NCBI GenBank assembly: GCA_963709645.1
Contig: CAVPXP010000007.1
Location: 1-64,000 of the forward strand
Direction of reading: 5' to 3'
From: DYRB01 sp963709645
Lineage (GTDB): Bacteria; Pseudomonadota; Gammaproteobacteria; Chromatiales; Chromatiaceae
DNA: 64,000 nt
Under the pieces are notes generated by a model. That model was not told where the DNA came from, searched no databases, and was given only the letters and a program-made list of their open reading frames with translations. Position numbers and translations under genes: made by a program. This document shows, piece after piece, positions 44,675-56,498 of the stretch. Positions within the stretch are counted from its first letter, which is position 1; every line of letters starts with the position of its first letter.

Positions 44675-45652
44675 TCAGGACAGCCGCACGCGGGGGTCGA
44701 CCAAGGTGTAGGAGATGTCCGTGAGCAGGAGTCCCAGGATGTAGAGGACCGAGCCTAGGAAGACCATGGCCCGGACAATGGCGAAGTCCTGGCTGTCGAT
44801 GGCGTCGATGGTGTAGCTGCCAAGCCCAGGGATGCCGAAGAAGGACTCCGTGATGAGACTCCCCATGAAGAGTAGGGGCAGCACGACCACCACCCCCGTC
44901 AGGATGGGGATCAGGGCATTGCCCAGGACGTGGCGAAACAGGACCACCCGTTCACTCAGACCCTTCGCTCGGGCGGTGCGGACATAGTCCTTGGTCGTCT
45001 CCTCCAGGAACAGGGTGCGGTACCAGCGGGTGCCGGACCCGATGCCGCCGATGACCCCGATAGCCGCAGGCAGGACCAGAAACTTCCAGGCGTTGAGCCC
45101 GGTGTCGTAACCAGAGATGGGCACCAGGTGAAAGAGCTTACTCAGCAGGTACTGGCCGCCGATGATGTAGAAGAGACCGGAGACAGACATCATGGCAACC
45201 AGGAGCACAACGCTGCCGATGTCCAGGTAGGTCGCCCGAAACAGGACGATGAACAGCGCATAACTGATGTTGACCGCGAGGCCGACCAGCAGGACAGGGA
45301 CAGCGATGGCGAGGCTTGGCCACATGCGCTGGGCGATGTCATAGCCGATGTCCCGCCCGCTGTCCGATGTCCCGAAGTCGAAGGCGAAGAGCTTGACGGA
45401 CTTCTGAAAGAAGATGGTCTCCGTCGCCCGCCCGAGCCCTGGCGCCTCGGGGTCGTAAAGCAGCCGGAGATCGTAGCCGTGTTCCGCCTTCCAGTTCTGA
45501 ATCGCCTCGGCCGTCACCCGTTTGGCCCCGAGCTGCATGCGGGCCATGTCGTCGGGGGAGTTGACCACGAAGAACAGGACGAAGGTGAGCAGGTTCACCC
45601 CGATCAGGATGGGGATGGCATAGAGCAGTCGTCGGAGGATGTAGGCGATCAC
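44675..45652 (-). CDS. Oligopeptide-type ABC transporter permease (OppB/DppB class)
   Basis: 325 residues. The N-terminal helix YILRRLLYAIPILIGVNLLT is typical of DppB, and the coupling loop is TTKDYVRTARAKGLSERVV. Six helices are visible. The GTG at 45652 overlaps the binding-protein stop (GTGA), so the two are co-translated. A longer upstream frame has no membrane-protein character and overlaps the binding protein. Confidence 0.9.
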   Translation of the reverse strand: MIAYILRRLLYAIPILIGVNLLTFVLFFVVNSPDDMARMQLGAKRVTAEAIQNWKAEHGYDLRLLYDPEAPGLGRATETIFFQKSVKLFAFDFGTSDSGRDIGYDIAQRMWPSLAIAVPVLLVGLAVNISYALFIVLFRATYLDIGSVVLLVAMMSVSGLFYIIGGQYLLSKLFHLVPISGYDTGLNAWKFLVLPAAIGVIGGIGSGTRWYRTLFLEETTKDYVRTARAKGLSERVVLFRHVLGNALIPILTGVVVVLPLLFMGSLITESFFGIPGLGSYTIDAIDSQDFAIVRAMVFLGSVLYILGLLLTDISYTLVDPRVRLS

Positions 45653-47868
45653 AGGGCCCGGCTCCGCTCGCGCCGACGGTAGATCCAGACCGCGGGCAAG
45701 GCCCCCAGGACCAGGACCAGTCCGATACCCCACAAGGGCCAGAGGAGCGGCCTGTTCCAGGCGCGGCGCGCCCCCTCGCGGACGATCGGGTCCACCCGGC
45801 GGTACTTGAGGGTGTTGTTGGCCATGAGGTTGGGCACCGCGTTGTAGAGCCAGGCGTGGTGCAGGCTGTAGGACACGGCATGGAAACCCCAGATCCAGGG
45901 GGCGTCCCGGCGGGCGACCGCCAACATGTCGTCGATGACCGCCTGGCGCTCCGGGCCGTTGTCCATGTTGCGCATCTGCTCGAAGAGGGCGTCGAACTCG
46001 GGGCTGGCGTAGTTGGCCGCGTTCTCCCCGTCAGTCCTGACCTTACCGTTGGGGCCGTAGAGCAGGAACAGGAAGTTCTCCGGGTCCGGGTAATCAGCAT
46101 TCCAGCCCCACATGAAGATCTGGGCCGTCCCTTTGCGCATCTTGTCCTGGAAGCGGTTGTAGTCGGTGGAGCGGATCACCAGCTCGATGCCGAGCTTGGC
46201 GAACTGTTTGCGAAACCAGTTGAGTCTGGACTTGTCGTCCGGGCCCCCTGCGGCGGTATCGAAGTACAGGGTCAGGGTCTGACCCGTCCCCTGGTCCCGC
46301 CCGCCTGGCCATCCGGCCTGGGCGAGCAGTGCCTTGGCCTCGTCCAGGGGGCGCCGCACTGGGCGGCCGTCCTGCCAGTGGAAAACATAGGGGTCGATCC
46401 CCGACGCCCCTTCCCGAAAACCGAAGATCCCCGGGGCCAGGGGCGACTGGGCTACCATCCCGCGCCCATTGGCGAAGACGGAGATGTACTCATCGAAGTC
46501 GATGGCGATGGCCAGCGCCCGACGCAAGAGGCGAGACCGCTCCGAGTCCCCGCCCACAACGGGGTCCTGCATGTTGAAGCCCATGTAGGTAACGGAGGCA
46601 CGCACGGACGTCAGGAGGCGGATGCCCTTGGCCTCCATGGCCGCCGTAAGCCGCGCATCCCCCTGGGTATCGAGCTGCACCGCCTGGTCGAAGGCGTCGG
46701 AGGAAACCCCCGAGCTGTCGTAATAGCCCTGCAGAAACTTGTTCCAGTAGGGGATACTCTCTTTCTCCAGACTGTAGACAGCGCGGTCCACCATGGGCAA
46801 GGGGCGGCCCGCGTCGGCCAGAAGCCCGGCCTCCTGGTCGCCGGGCATGCCAGCGGCGGGGTAGGTCTCGCCACGGAAGTTGGGGTTGCGCTCCAGGACC
46901 ATGCGCAGGTTCGGGTTGTTCTCCTTGAGCCAGTAGGCGCCGGTCCCCACCGGGTACCAGTCCAGGGTCAGGTTGCGCGAGCGCATCCCCGGCTGATTGT
47001 AGAAGGCCTCGGCCTCCCAGGGCATGGGGGCAAAAAAGGGCATGGCCAGCCAGTAGGCAAACTGGGGGTACTTGCCCTTGATGCGAACGCGATAGGTCAG
47101 GGCGTCCACAACCTCCGTGCCTTCGAAGGGGGTGTGACGCAGATCGATGAATGGGTGCTCGGCGTCCTCCGCCTCCGGTGTCAGGCCCTTGAGTCGCTCG
47201 GCCAGCTCCGCGAAGCCTGCAATGTGCTCGGCCATGACCCCGGCAATGGGCGAGTGCGACCAGGGGGCGGCCAGACGCTTGATCTGATAGACATAGTCCT
47301 CGGCGGTCAGATCCCGGGTCCCGGTCTCCGGGAAGTCCGCCAAGGTATTGACACCGGCCAGGTCGGCCTCGCTCAGATGGTGATACCGGTAGGACCCGGC
47401 GGCGTCCCTGGCGAAGGCTGGGTGGGGCTGGTAACGGCCACCCGGCTTGAGGCGGATCAGGTACTCGCTCTCATGGATGTCGGAGACTGGGGCGTCCGCC
47501 GGGAGGATATTTCCCGCCCTGTCGCGGTAGACAGGGAACGGGACCGTCTCGGCGGTCAGGGGGACCAACTGGTAGGGGCGCAGCAGCAGGTGGTACTGGA
47601 GCGGAGGCTCGTAGATCTGCGCGATGAAGACGTACTCGTTTTCGCTGTAGGAACGGGCCGGGTCCAGGTGCTTCGGCCGTTCGGCGAAGGCGCTATAGAC
47701 CAGGTTCGCTTTGGCCTGGCCGGCGGGATAGGGGTCGTTCCAGGGGGTCCCATCGCAGCCCGCGAGCAGGAGGGCGGCCGCCAGGCTCGCACCCCGGCTG
47801 AGCGCCTTAGCCCAATGGCCTCTGGCCGCACTTCCTGGGTTCACGGGCGCGCAGCTTTCTGCAATCAT
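45649..47868 (-). CDS. Large oligopeptide-type substrate-binding protein with lipobox and C-terminal membrane helix
   Basis: 739 residues, well above the usual 500-600. The leader LAAALLLAGCDG carries a lipobox, so the N-terminus should be lipidated. The binding domain is the SBP_bac_5 type (KHLDPARSYSENEYVF at the start, FMWGWNADYPDPENFLF near the end). The last 35 residues form a hydrophobic helix (PLLWPLWGIGLVLVLGALPAVW) followed by RRRERSR, an apparent stop-transfer anchor. Start is ATG 47868; reading further upstream runs across fabI in antisense. It heads the five-gene importer. Confidence 0.88.
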   Translation of the reverse strand: MIAESCAPVNPGSAARGHWAKALSRGASLAAALLLAGCDGTPWNDPYPAGQAKANLVYSAFAERPKHLDPARSYSENEYVFIAQIYEPPLQYHLLLRPYQLVPLTAETVPFPVYRDRAGNILPADAPVSDIHESEYLIRLKPGGRYQPHPAFARDAAGSYRYHHLSEADLAGVNTLADFPETGTRDLTAEDYVYQIKRLAAPWSHSPIAGVMAEHIAGFAELAERLKGLTPEAEDAEHPFIDLRHTPFEGTEVVDALTYRVRIKGKYPQFAYWLAMPFFAPMPWEAEAFYNQPGMRSRNLTLDWYPVGTGAYWLKENNPNLRMVLERNPNFRGETYPAAGMPGDQEAGLLADAGRPLPMVDRAVYSLEKESIPYWNKFLQGYYDSSGVSSDAFDQAVQLDTQGDARLTAAMEAKGIRLLTSVRASVTYMGFNMQDPVVGGDSERSRLLRRALAIAIDFDEYISVFANGRGMVAQSPLAPGIFGFREGASGIDPYVFHWQDGRPVRRPLDEAKALLAQAGWPGGRDQGTGQTLTLYFDTAAGGPDDKSRLNWFRKQFAKLGIELVIRSTDYNRFQDKMRKGTAQIFMWGWNADYPDPENFLFLLYGPNGKVRTDGENAANYASPEFDALFEQMRNMDNGPERQAVIDDMLAVARRDAPWIWGFHAVSYSLHHAWLYNAVPNLMANNTLKYRRVDPIVREGARRAWNRPLLWPLWGIGLVLVLGALPAVWIYRRRERSRAL

Positions 47869-47928
47869 ACCGGCTCGCCGCTTGGCGGCCCCCGGCCGAC
47901 CAAGCCAATCCAACAGGGGCCGATCACC

Positions 47929-48705
47929 ATGGGATTCTTGCAAGACAAACGGGTACTCATCGTCGGGGTGGCCAGCAACCGCTCCATTGCCTGGGGTGTC
48001 GCCGAAGCCATGCATCGCGAAGGGGCCCAGCTCGCCTTCACCTACCAGGCGGACAAGCTCAAGTCCCGGGTCGAAGAGGTCGCGGCCAAGTGCGGATCGG
48101 ACCTGGTCCTGCCCCTGGACGTGGCAAGCGACGGGCAGATCGCGGCCACCTTCGATGCCTTGGGCGGCCACTGGGACGGGCTCGACGGCATCGTCCACTC
48201 GGTAGGCTTCGCGCCCCGGGACCAGCTGGAGGGGGAATACATCGACGTGGTGACCCGCGAGGGCTTCGCCATCGCCCACGATATCAGCTCCTACAGCTTC
48301 GCGGCCCTGGCCAAGGCCGGACGGGCCATGATGAAGGGCCGCAATGGGGCCCTGGTGACCATGACCTACCTGGGGGCGGTGCGCGCAGTCCCGAAGTACA
48401 ACGTGATGGGGATCGCCAAGGCCAGCCTGGAGGCCAACATGCGCTATCTGGCCGCCTCCCTGGGCCCCGAGGGGACACGGGTCAACGCCATCTCAGCCGG
48501 CCCCATCCGCACCCTGGCCGCCTCAGGGATCTCGGACTTCCGGTCCATGCTCAAGCAGGTCGAAGAGCACACACCCCTGCGCCGGAACGTGACCATCGAA
48601 GAGGTCGGCAACACGGCGGCCTTCCTGTGCTCCGACCTGGCCTCCGGGATCACCGGCGACGTCGTCTACGTCGACACCGGTTTCCATATCCTCGGAATGG
48701 GTTAG
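47929..48705 (+). CDS. fabI: Enoyl-ACP reductase FabI
   Basis: 258 residues. It reduces trans-2-enoyl-ACP with NADH in fatty acid synthesis. The SDR-type nucleotide motif is GVASNRSIAWGVAEAM; the catalytic Tyr157 and Lys164 are in KYNVMGIAKASLEANMRYLA, with Tyr147 nearby. Start ATG 47929 has an AGGGG element upstream; the frame is open for 691 codons upstream only because it is antisense to the binding protein. It is divergent from the importer and convergent with ppiD. Confidence 0.95.
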   Translation: MGFLQDKRVLIVGVASNRSIAWGVAEAMHREGAQLAFTYQADKLKSRVEEVAAKCGSDLVLPLDVASDGQIAATFDALGGHWDGLDGIVHSVGFAPRDQLEGEYIDVVTREGFAIAHDISSYSFAALAKAGRAMMKGRNGALVTMTYLGAVRAVPKYNVMGIAKASLEANMRYLAASLGPEGTRVNAISAGPIRTLAASGISDFRSMLKQVEEHTPLRRNVTIEEVGNTAAFLCSDLASGITGDVVYVDTGFHILGMG

Positions 48706-48797
48706 CGCCGGGCCATCCGACTCTTCGCTGTCGGTGGAAACCCAGGCGCAGCGCCCGGGCGGCTGGCGAGATTTGCAGCCGCCCGCGGCGGCGTTCA

Positions 48798-50720
48798 TTA
48801 CTCCAGCGCCGACCCTTCCGCCGGGACCTTGCGCTCGATCTTGGCACGCGACTCCAGATCTTTGACCAGGTGCTCATAGCCCTGAGATCCGACCGCCCGA
48901 GCCATCGCCGCCCACTGCTGCGCGCGGGCCCCTTCCGGGGCACCTTCCAGGCTGCCGTCCTCGACCTGCGACACCACCACCAGCGCCGCCCCATCGTTCA
49001 GTTTGGTGCTTCCGGCACTGACAGAACCTTGCGCTGGACGAGACAGGGTGAACGCCACATCGCGGACTTCTTGTGGTACGCCACCATCCTCCCGCCTAAC
49101 AGATCCTGGGCTCGCGACCGCGTAGTCGCCGGCTACATCGGCGAGGCTCGCGCCGTCGTTCAGACGTTGACGCATGGCCTCTGCCGCGGCAAAAGCCGCC
49201 TCACGGGCGCGTACCTGACGCAGTGCCGCAACAATCTCATCGCGCACGTCTGGCAAGGGCTTGGACGAGGCATCCCGATGGTCCAGCACCCGCAGCACCA
49301 ACGCCTGCATACGGTCTCTCTCCGGCTCGATAAGCTCGCTGTTTACACCCTGCTTGATCAGGTCATCGCTGAAGGCGGCGTTGAGCACCTTGGGGTTGCC
49401 GAAAAAATCGGTGCCGCCAGTGCGCGGGATCCAATCGCTTGTCTGGACCTCTAAACCGAGCTGCTCCGCTGCGGGTGCAAGGCTGTCGGGGGCCTCGTAG
49501 ACCAGGGTCGCAAGTCGCTCCGACTGATCGAAGAAGTGCGAAGACGCCTCCTGCTGGGTCACCTCGGCGATCAGCTCCGCCCTGACGGCCTCAAAGGGCT
49601 TCGTGCTGGCAGGCGTGATCCCAGTGGTTTCGATCAGGTGGTAGCCGAAACGGCTACGCACGGGCTCGCTGAGTTGTCCTTGGGTGAGGGAAAAGGCGGC
49701 CTGCTCGAAGGCGGGGTCCATCACGCCGCGACCGAACTCCCCCAGATCACCGCCACGGCCCTTGGTGCCCGGATCCTGAGACACTTCCTGGGCGACGGCA
49801 GCGAATTCCTCGCCCTCGGCAATGCGCTGGCGTGCGGTCTGGATAGCGGCCTTGGCCTGGGCCTCGGCGGCCACATCAGCCCCAGACGGGACGCTGACGA
49901 GGATGTGCCGGGCGCGGCGACGCTCCGGCTGACCAAAGTGCTCCGGGTGCGCCGCGTAGGCCTCGCGCAGCTTGTCGTCGCTGGGGGTGTCAACGCCGGG
50001 GAGGTGCTGAACGTCCAGGACCAGATATTCGACCTTGACCTGCTCCGGAACCTGAAACTTGGCACGGTTGGCCTCGTAGTAACTCGCGATCTCGGCCTCG
50101 GACACCGGGTCATCGGAAGCGAACCGCTCGGCGGGTAGGGTCAGGTAGCTCAGATCCCGCGTCTGGCGGGTCAGGCGCGTGGCCTCGTCCATCTCGCGGT
50201 CGGTGACGACCTCGGTCGCCTCCAGGGCCCGGGCGAGTTGGGCGACGAGCAGGCGCTGGCGGAGCCGATCCTCGAACTGGGCGGGGATCATCCCGTTCTG
50301 GCGCAAACGGGTCTCGTAGATGTCGTTGTCGAATCGTCCATTGGCCCGGAAGGCGGGGTCGGCCAGCACGGTCAACCGGACCTCTTGATCGGAGGCGCGC
50401 AGCCCCAGCGCATGGGAGGTCTCAAGCACCAAGCGCTCGCGAATCATGTCGTCGAGCACTTCACGGCGCAACTGCTTGTCATCGAAGAGCTCAGGACGAT
50501 AGGCAGCCCCAAGCCGCTCGCGCAGCTCCATCCGCGTACGCTGAAAGCGCTGATCAAGATCGCGCTGGGTGATATCAGCACCGTCGACGGTGGCAGCCAC
50601 CGGCTCGCCGCCAATACCGGTGTACGACTGGATGCCCCAAAGCGCGAAGGGGATACTGATGAGAATGACGATGAGCCAGGCGATCCATCCCTGGGCCCGT
50701 TCTCTGATAGCCTGCAGCAT
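48798..50720 (-). CDS. ppiD: Inner-membrane periplasmic chaperone/isomerase PpiD
   Basis: 640 residues (E. coli 623). A single N-terminal membrane helix (WIAWLIVILISIPFALWG) anchors a periplasmic body: a SurA-like N-terminal part, a PpiC parvulin domain at about 260-370 (RARHILVSVPSGADVAAEA to SEPVRSRFGYHLIETTG) and a C-terminal lobe. PpiD works at the SecYEG exit. Located after lon-hupB-tRNAs as in E. coli. A strong terminator upstream isolates it from the tRNA genes, so it probably has its own promoter. Confidence 0.92.
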   Translation of the reverse strand: MLQAIRERAQGWIAWLIVILISIPFALWGIQSYTGIGGEPVAATVDGADITQRDLDQRFQRTRMELRERLGAAYRPELFDDKQLRREVLDDMIRERLVLETSHALGLRASDQEVRLTVLADPAFRANGRFDNDIYETRLRQNGMIPAQFEDRLRQRLLVAQLARALEATEVVTDREMDEATRLTRQTRDLSYLTLPAERFASDDPVSEAEIASYYEANRAKFQVPEQVKVEYLVLDVQHLPGVDTPSDDKLREAYAAHPEHFGQPERRRARHILVSVPSGADVAAEAQAKAAIQTARQRIAEGEEFAAVAQEVSQDPGTKGRGGDLGEFGRGVMDPAFEQAAFSLTQGQLSEPVRSRFGYHLIETTGITPASTKPFEAVRAELIAEVTQQEASSHFFDQSERLATLVYEAPDSLAPAAEQLGLEVQTSDWIPRTGGTDFFGNPKVLNAAFSDDLIKQGVNSELIEPERDRMQALVLRVLDHRDASSKPLPDVRDEIVAALRQVRAREAAFAAAEAMRQRLNDGASLADVAGDYAVASPGSVRREDGGVPQEVRDVAFTLSRPAQGSVSAGSTKLNDGAALVVVSQVEDGSLEGAPEGARAQQWAAMARAVGSQGYEHLVKDLESRAKIERKVPAEGSALE

Positions 50721-50750
50721 GGGCTGAAATCCGTTGAATCGAGGTCAGAA

Positions 50751-50782
50751 ACAAAAACGGGGTATCCGGATTGGATACCCCG
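50751..50782 (-). terminator. Intrinsic terminator after tRNA-Asp
   Basis: Read on the minus strand, CGGGGTATCC and GGATACCCCG (50782-50773 and 50767-50758) form a perfect 10-base stem with a 5-base loop, followed at once by TTTTTGT. This is a textbook rho-independent terminator for the tRNA-Val/tRNA-Asp transcript, 30 bases before the ppiD start. Confidence 0.9.
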
Positions 50783-50793
50783 CTTCAATCAAT

Positions 50794-50870
50794 TGGCGGA
50801 GTGGACGGGACTCGAACCCGCGACCCCCGGCGTGACAGGCCGGTATTCTAACCAACTGAACTACCACTCC
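50794..50870 (-). tRNA. tRNA-Asp (anticodon GTC)
   Basis: 77 bases with the CCA end encoded. The acceptor stem GGAGTGG/CCACTCC, D-arm with AGTTCAGTTGGTTAGA, anticodon loop CTGTCAC with GTC, and T-arm GGTTCGAGTCC are all recognisable. It follows tRNA-Val by 12 bases and is followed by a strong terminator. Confidence 0.97.
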
Positions 50871-50882
50871 ATCGAAACATCA

Positions 50883-50958
50883 TGGTGGGTGCTGCAGGGA
50901 TCGAACCTGCGACCCTCGCCTTGTAAGGGCGATGCTCTCCCAGCTGAGCTAAGCACCC
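50883..50958 (-). tRNA. tRNA-Val (anticodon TAC)
   Basis: 76 bases with CCA encoded. The acceptor stem is GGGTGCT/AGCACCC, D-arm TAGCTCAGCTGGGAGA, anticodon loop CTTACAA with TAC, T-arm GGTTCGATCCC. It lies between hupB and tRNA-Asp and is probably co-transcribed with the latter. Confidence 0.97.
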
Positions 50959-51094
50959 GTACTAGCTTTCCTAGAGTCGGGGCGTGCTCCGCTCGACTGC
51001 TACGTCTACCGCACCACTCTTGTGTTGCTTCCCAGGGATGGCGCCTTGACGTTGATCATCAGCGCCAGCCTGGTCCGGCCCCAACCAAGGCCCG

Positions 51095-51367
51095 CTACTT
51101 TAGCGCATCCTTGAGGGCTTTTCCAGCCTTGAAGGTGGGGGTCTTGGACGCCGCAATCTCGATGCTCGCACCCGTTTTGGGATTGCGCCCCGTGCGGGCG
51201 GCACGCTCCTTGACCGCAAAGGTCCCAAAGCCAATGAGCGACACCGTATCACCGCCCTTCAGCGCCTCGGCGATCGCGTCGGTCATGCCTTCTACGGCCC
51301 GCCCCGCCGCCGCCTTCGAGATATCCGCCGCCGCGGCAACAACTTCAATCAGATCCGACTTATTCAT
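51095..51367 (-). CDS. hupB: DNA-binding protein HU
   Basis: 90 residues. The HU/IHF signature is GFGTFAVKERAARTGRNPKTG, with the DNA-bending Pro in the arm (RNPKTG), and the N-terminal MNKSDLIEVVAAAADISKAA is typical. Start ATG 51367 is preceded by an AGGGGG element at good spacing; a longer reading would swallow that site and the promoter. A near-consensus promoter lies upstream. It follows lon, as in E. coli. Confidence 0.96.
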   Translation of the reverse strand: MNKSDLIEVVAAAADISKAAAGRAVEGMTDAIAEALKGGDTVSLIGFGTFAVKERAARTGRNPKTGASIEIAASKTPTFKAGKALKDALK

Positions 51368-51440
51368 TAATCCCCCTTTCTGGTCCAATGATAACCCGCG
51401 CCACCCGGTACGCTTAGGTCGGCGCGCGTTGGCGCAAGCT

Positions 51441-51469
51441 GTTATATCGGTCGACCAAAAGGCTGTCAA
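51441..51469 (-). promoter_or_regulatory. Near-consensus sigma-70 promoter of hupB
   Basis: Read on the minus strand, TTGACA (51469-51464) and TATAAC (51446-51441) are separated by exactly 17 bases. The -35 is perfect and the -10 differs from TATAAT at one position. The start would be near 51434, giving a leader of about 67 bases to the hupB ATG. Confidence 0.85.
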
Positions 51470-51493
51470 GCAGCCGTAATGCTTGTATCAGAT

Positions 51494-53956
<2,463 letters not shown>

Positions 53957-54211
53957 AGGAACCTTTGCTCAACCTTTGGGAATGCCCGACGTAGCGGCTG
54001 GGGTGAATGCGGTTACCGCGGGGGCCGTCCAAGGACGGACATCAACACGGTGCCTGGGATGAAACTCCCGCTGCAAAAGACGTCTGGGGGATAGTTTGGG
54101 TTGGCCTGACCCAGTTCAACGTCAGGGCGCACCGCTGGACCAATCAGCCCCGACCAGACCGACCCTTGGGCAGCGCCCAGGGGTCGGCTGGAAAGACCGG
54201 GTCGCGCTTGG

Positions 54212-55486
54212 TCAATCAGAGCCGGCGGCCTGCTTTTCGATGCCTTCGTAGATGACGAAGGGCGGGTTCTCCCCGGCGATGACAGACGCATCCACCACCA
54301 CCTTGCTAACGTGGTCCATGGAAGGCAGGTCGTACATGATGTCCAGCAAGACCTGCTCCATGATGGTCCGCAGACCGCGCGCCCCGGTCTTACGCGCCAT
54401 CGCCTTATGGGCGATGCCACGCAGCGCGTCATCGCGCAGTTCGAGTTGGCAGCCCTCCATCTCGAACAGCCGCTGGTACTGCTTGGCAAGGGCGTTCTTA
54501 GGCTCCGTCAGAATACGCATGAGGGCCTGTTCATCGAGCTCCTCCAGCGTAGCCACCACCGGGAGGCGACCGACGAACTCTGGGATCAGGCCGTAGCCGA
54601 TCAGGTCCTCGGGCTCAACCTCGCCCAAGATCTCGCCGATCTTCTTGGCGTTGTCCTTGCTGTGGACCTCAGCGGAGAAGCCGATGCCGCCCTTCTTGGA
54701 GCGGTTGCGCACCACTTTGTCCAGCCCGGCGAAGGCCCCGCCCACAATGAACAGGATGTTGGAGGTATCGACCTGCAGGAACTCCTGCTGGGGGTGCTTG
54801 CGCCCGCCCTGGGGCGGCACAGAGGCAATGGTCCCCTCGATGAGCTTTAGCAGGGCCTGCTGCACGCCCTCGCCGGACACGTCCCGGGTAATGGACGGGT
54901 TGTCGGACTTTCGCGAGATTTTGTCGATCTCGTCGATGTAGACGATGCCCGTCTGCGCCTTCTCGACATCGTAGTCGCACTTCTGCAGCAGCTTCTGGAT
55001 GATGTTCTCGACGTCCTCACCGACATAGCCCGCCTCCGTGAGGGTCGTGGCGTCGGCGATGGTGAAGGGGACATTGAGCAGTCGCGCGAGGGTTTCTGCC
55101 AGCAAGGTCTTGCCGGAGCCGGTCGGGCCGATCAACAGGATGTTGCTCTTGGCGATCTCCACGTCACCCTTGGTCTCAGCGGCCTCCATGCGCTTGTAGT
55201 GGTTGTAGACGGCGACCGACAGGGTCTTCTTGGCCTTCTCCTGACCGATCACGAATTGATCTAGGATCTCGTTGATGCCGTGCGGCTTCGGCAGCTTGCT
55301 GGTGGCCTCGCCGACGCCTTCCTGCATCTCCTCGCGGATGATGTCGTTGCACAGCTCGACGCATTCGTCGCAAATAAAGACGGAGGGACCCGCGATCAGC
55401 TTCCGCACCTCATGCTGACTCTTGCCGCAGAAGGAACAGTAGAGAAGCTTGCCTTCGTCGCTCTTACCGTGGCTGTTTCCACTCAT
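54212..55486 (-). CDS. clpX: ClpX ATPase subunit of ClpXP
   Basis: 424 residues, exactly the usual size. The N-terminal zinc-binding domain has Cys17, Cys20, Cys39 and Cys42 (LYCSFCGK, FICDECVELC). Walker A is LIGPTGSGKTLLAET, Walker B VYIDEIDKISRK, and the pore loop GYVGED and the ClpP-binding IGF-type loop (KGGIGFSAEV) follow. ClpX unfolds substrates and feeds them to ClpP. It is 282 bases after clpP with its own candidate promoter. Confidence 0.97.
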   Translation of the reverse strand: MSGNSHGKSDEGKLLYCSFCGKSQHEVRKLIAGPSVFICDECVELCNDIIREEMQEGVGEATSKLPKPHGINEILDQFVIGQEKAKKTLSVAVYNHYKRMEAAETKGDVEIAKSNILLIGPTGSGKTLLAETLARLLNVPFTIADATTLTEAGYVGEDVENIIQKLLQKCDYDVEKAQTGIVYIDEIDKISRKSDNPSITRDVSGEGVQQALLKLIEGTIASVPPQGGRKHPQQEFLQVDTSNILFIVGGAFAGLDKVVRNRSKKGGIGFSAEVHSKDNAKKIGEILGEVEPEDLIGYGLIPEFVGRLPVVATLEELDEQALMRILTEPKNALAKQYQRLFEMEGCQLELRDDALRGIAHKAMARKTGARGLRTIMEQVLLDIMYDLPSMDHVSKVVVDASVIAGENPPFVIYEGIEKQAAGSD

Positions 55487-55702
55487 CGGGTATGGGTCTC
55501 CGGAAGGTCAAGTGTGCCGTGCCGGTCCTGCAAGCACCCAGGGACGCCGCGGGCGCCCCTGGGTCCTCGATCTAAGGACCAGGGATACGGACGGCAGGAA
55601 CAGCCCCCGCCTCTTTAGAATCATGTGCTCCGTCGGACAACGGCGAGAATTCCGCGGGTCTTGCAAAGCATCGCACGCGACGGACGGCCCAAGGCGCAGT
55701 TC

Positions 55703-55730
55703 ATCATAACGGTTTGGGCAAAGATGGCAA
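55703..55730 (-). promoter_or_regulatory. Candidate sigma-70 promoter of clpX
   Basis: Read on the minus strand, TTGCCA (55730-55725) and TATGAT (55708-55703) are 16 bases apart in the 282-base clpP-clpX gap. Both hexamers match consensus at four or five positions. It would allow clpX to be expressed apart from clpP. Confidence 0.5.
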
Positions 55731-55768
55731 GGCGGTGCAAGGCCGACCTCTGTGCTTCACCGCGCGGG

Positions 55769-56431
55769 CTATTTCTTTTCCTTTTCAGCACCCTTGTCAA
55801 CAAGGGGACCGCGCTCGTCCAGCACCTTGTCGATTAGACCGTACTCCACCGCCGCCTCGCCGCCCATGAAGTTGTCGCGCTCGGTGTCCAGGGCGATCTT
55901 CTCTACGGGCTGGCCCGTGTGGCGCGAGAGAATCCGGTTGAGTTGGTCGCGAATCAGGAGGATTTCGCGGGCGTGGATATCGATGTCCGTGGCCTGCCCA
56001 GAAAACCCGCCCAGCGGTTGATGAATCATCATCCGGGAATGGGGAAGACAGAAGCGCTTGCCCTTGGCGCCGCCGGCGAGGAGCAAGGCGCCCATGCTGG
56101 CGGCCTGCCCAACGCACATTGTGCTCACGTCCGGGCGGATGAAGCGCATGGTGTCGTAGATCGCGAGTCCGGCGGTCACCGAGCCCCCGGGTGAGTTGAT
56201 ATAGAGATGGATGTCCTTATCCGGGTTCTCCGACTCGAGAAACAGGAGCTGGGCGACGATCAAATTGGCTACGTGGTCCTCCACGGGGCCCACCAGGAAC
56301 ACCACCCGCTCCTTGAGCAACCGCGAGAAAATATCGAACGAGCGTTCGCCGCGAGCGGTCTGCTCAATGACGATGGGCACCAAGCCGAGCCCCTGAGGCT
56401 GCCATTCGGTGTGTCCTGACTGTCCGCGCAT
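55769..56431 (-). CDS. clpP: ClpP protease subunit
   Basis: 220 residues. Serine peptidase forming the double heptamer. The catalytic Ser112 (GQAASMGALLL) and His137 (SRMMIHQPLGG) are present, with the Asp in the C-terminal part (ALDTERDNFMG). The N-terminal propeptide-like extension is 15-20 residues. Start is ATG 56431. It follows tig by 67 bases. Confidence 0.97.
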   Translation of the reverse strand: MRGQSGHTEWQPQGLGLVPIVIEQTARGERSFDIFSRLLKERVVFLVGPVEDHVANLIVAQLLFLESENPDKDIHLYINSPGGSVTAGLAIYDTMRFIRPDVSTMCVGQAASMGALLLAGGAKGKRFCLPHSRMMIHQPLGGFSGQATDIDIHAREILLIRDQLNRILSRHTGQPVEKIALDTERDNFMGGEAAVEYGLIDKVLDERGPLVDKGAEKEKK

Positions 56432-56498
56432 GGCCTGATTACCTCTTAAGAGCTGTGCTGGTGTGTAGGTGCGGCCGGGAGGGGGGACAAACTCGGCC

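Noticed and set aside
45856..47928. 691 codons open upstream of and in frame with fabI
   Set aside because: They are exactly antisense to the binding-protein gene; fabI begins at 47929 with its own ribosome-binding site and standard length.
53957..54211. Possible heat-shock (sigma-32) promoter before lon
   Set aside because: A TTGAAC and a C-rich box are present but spaced about 20 bases apart, outside the accepted range.
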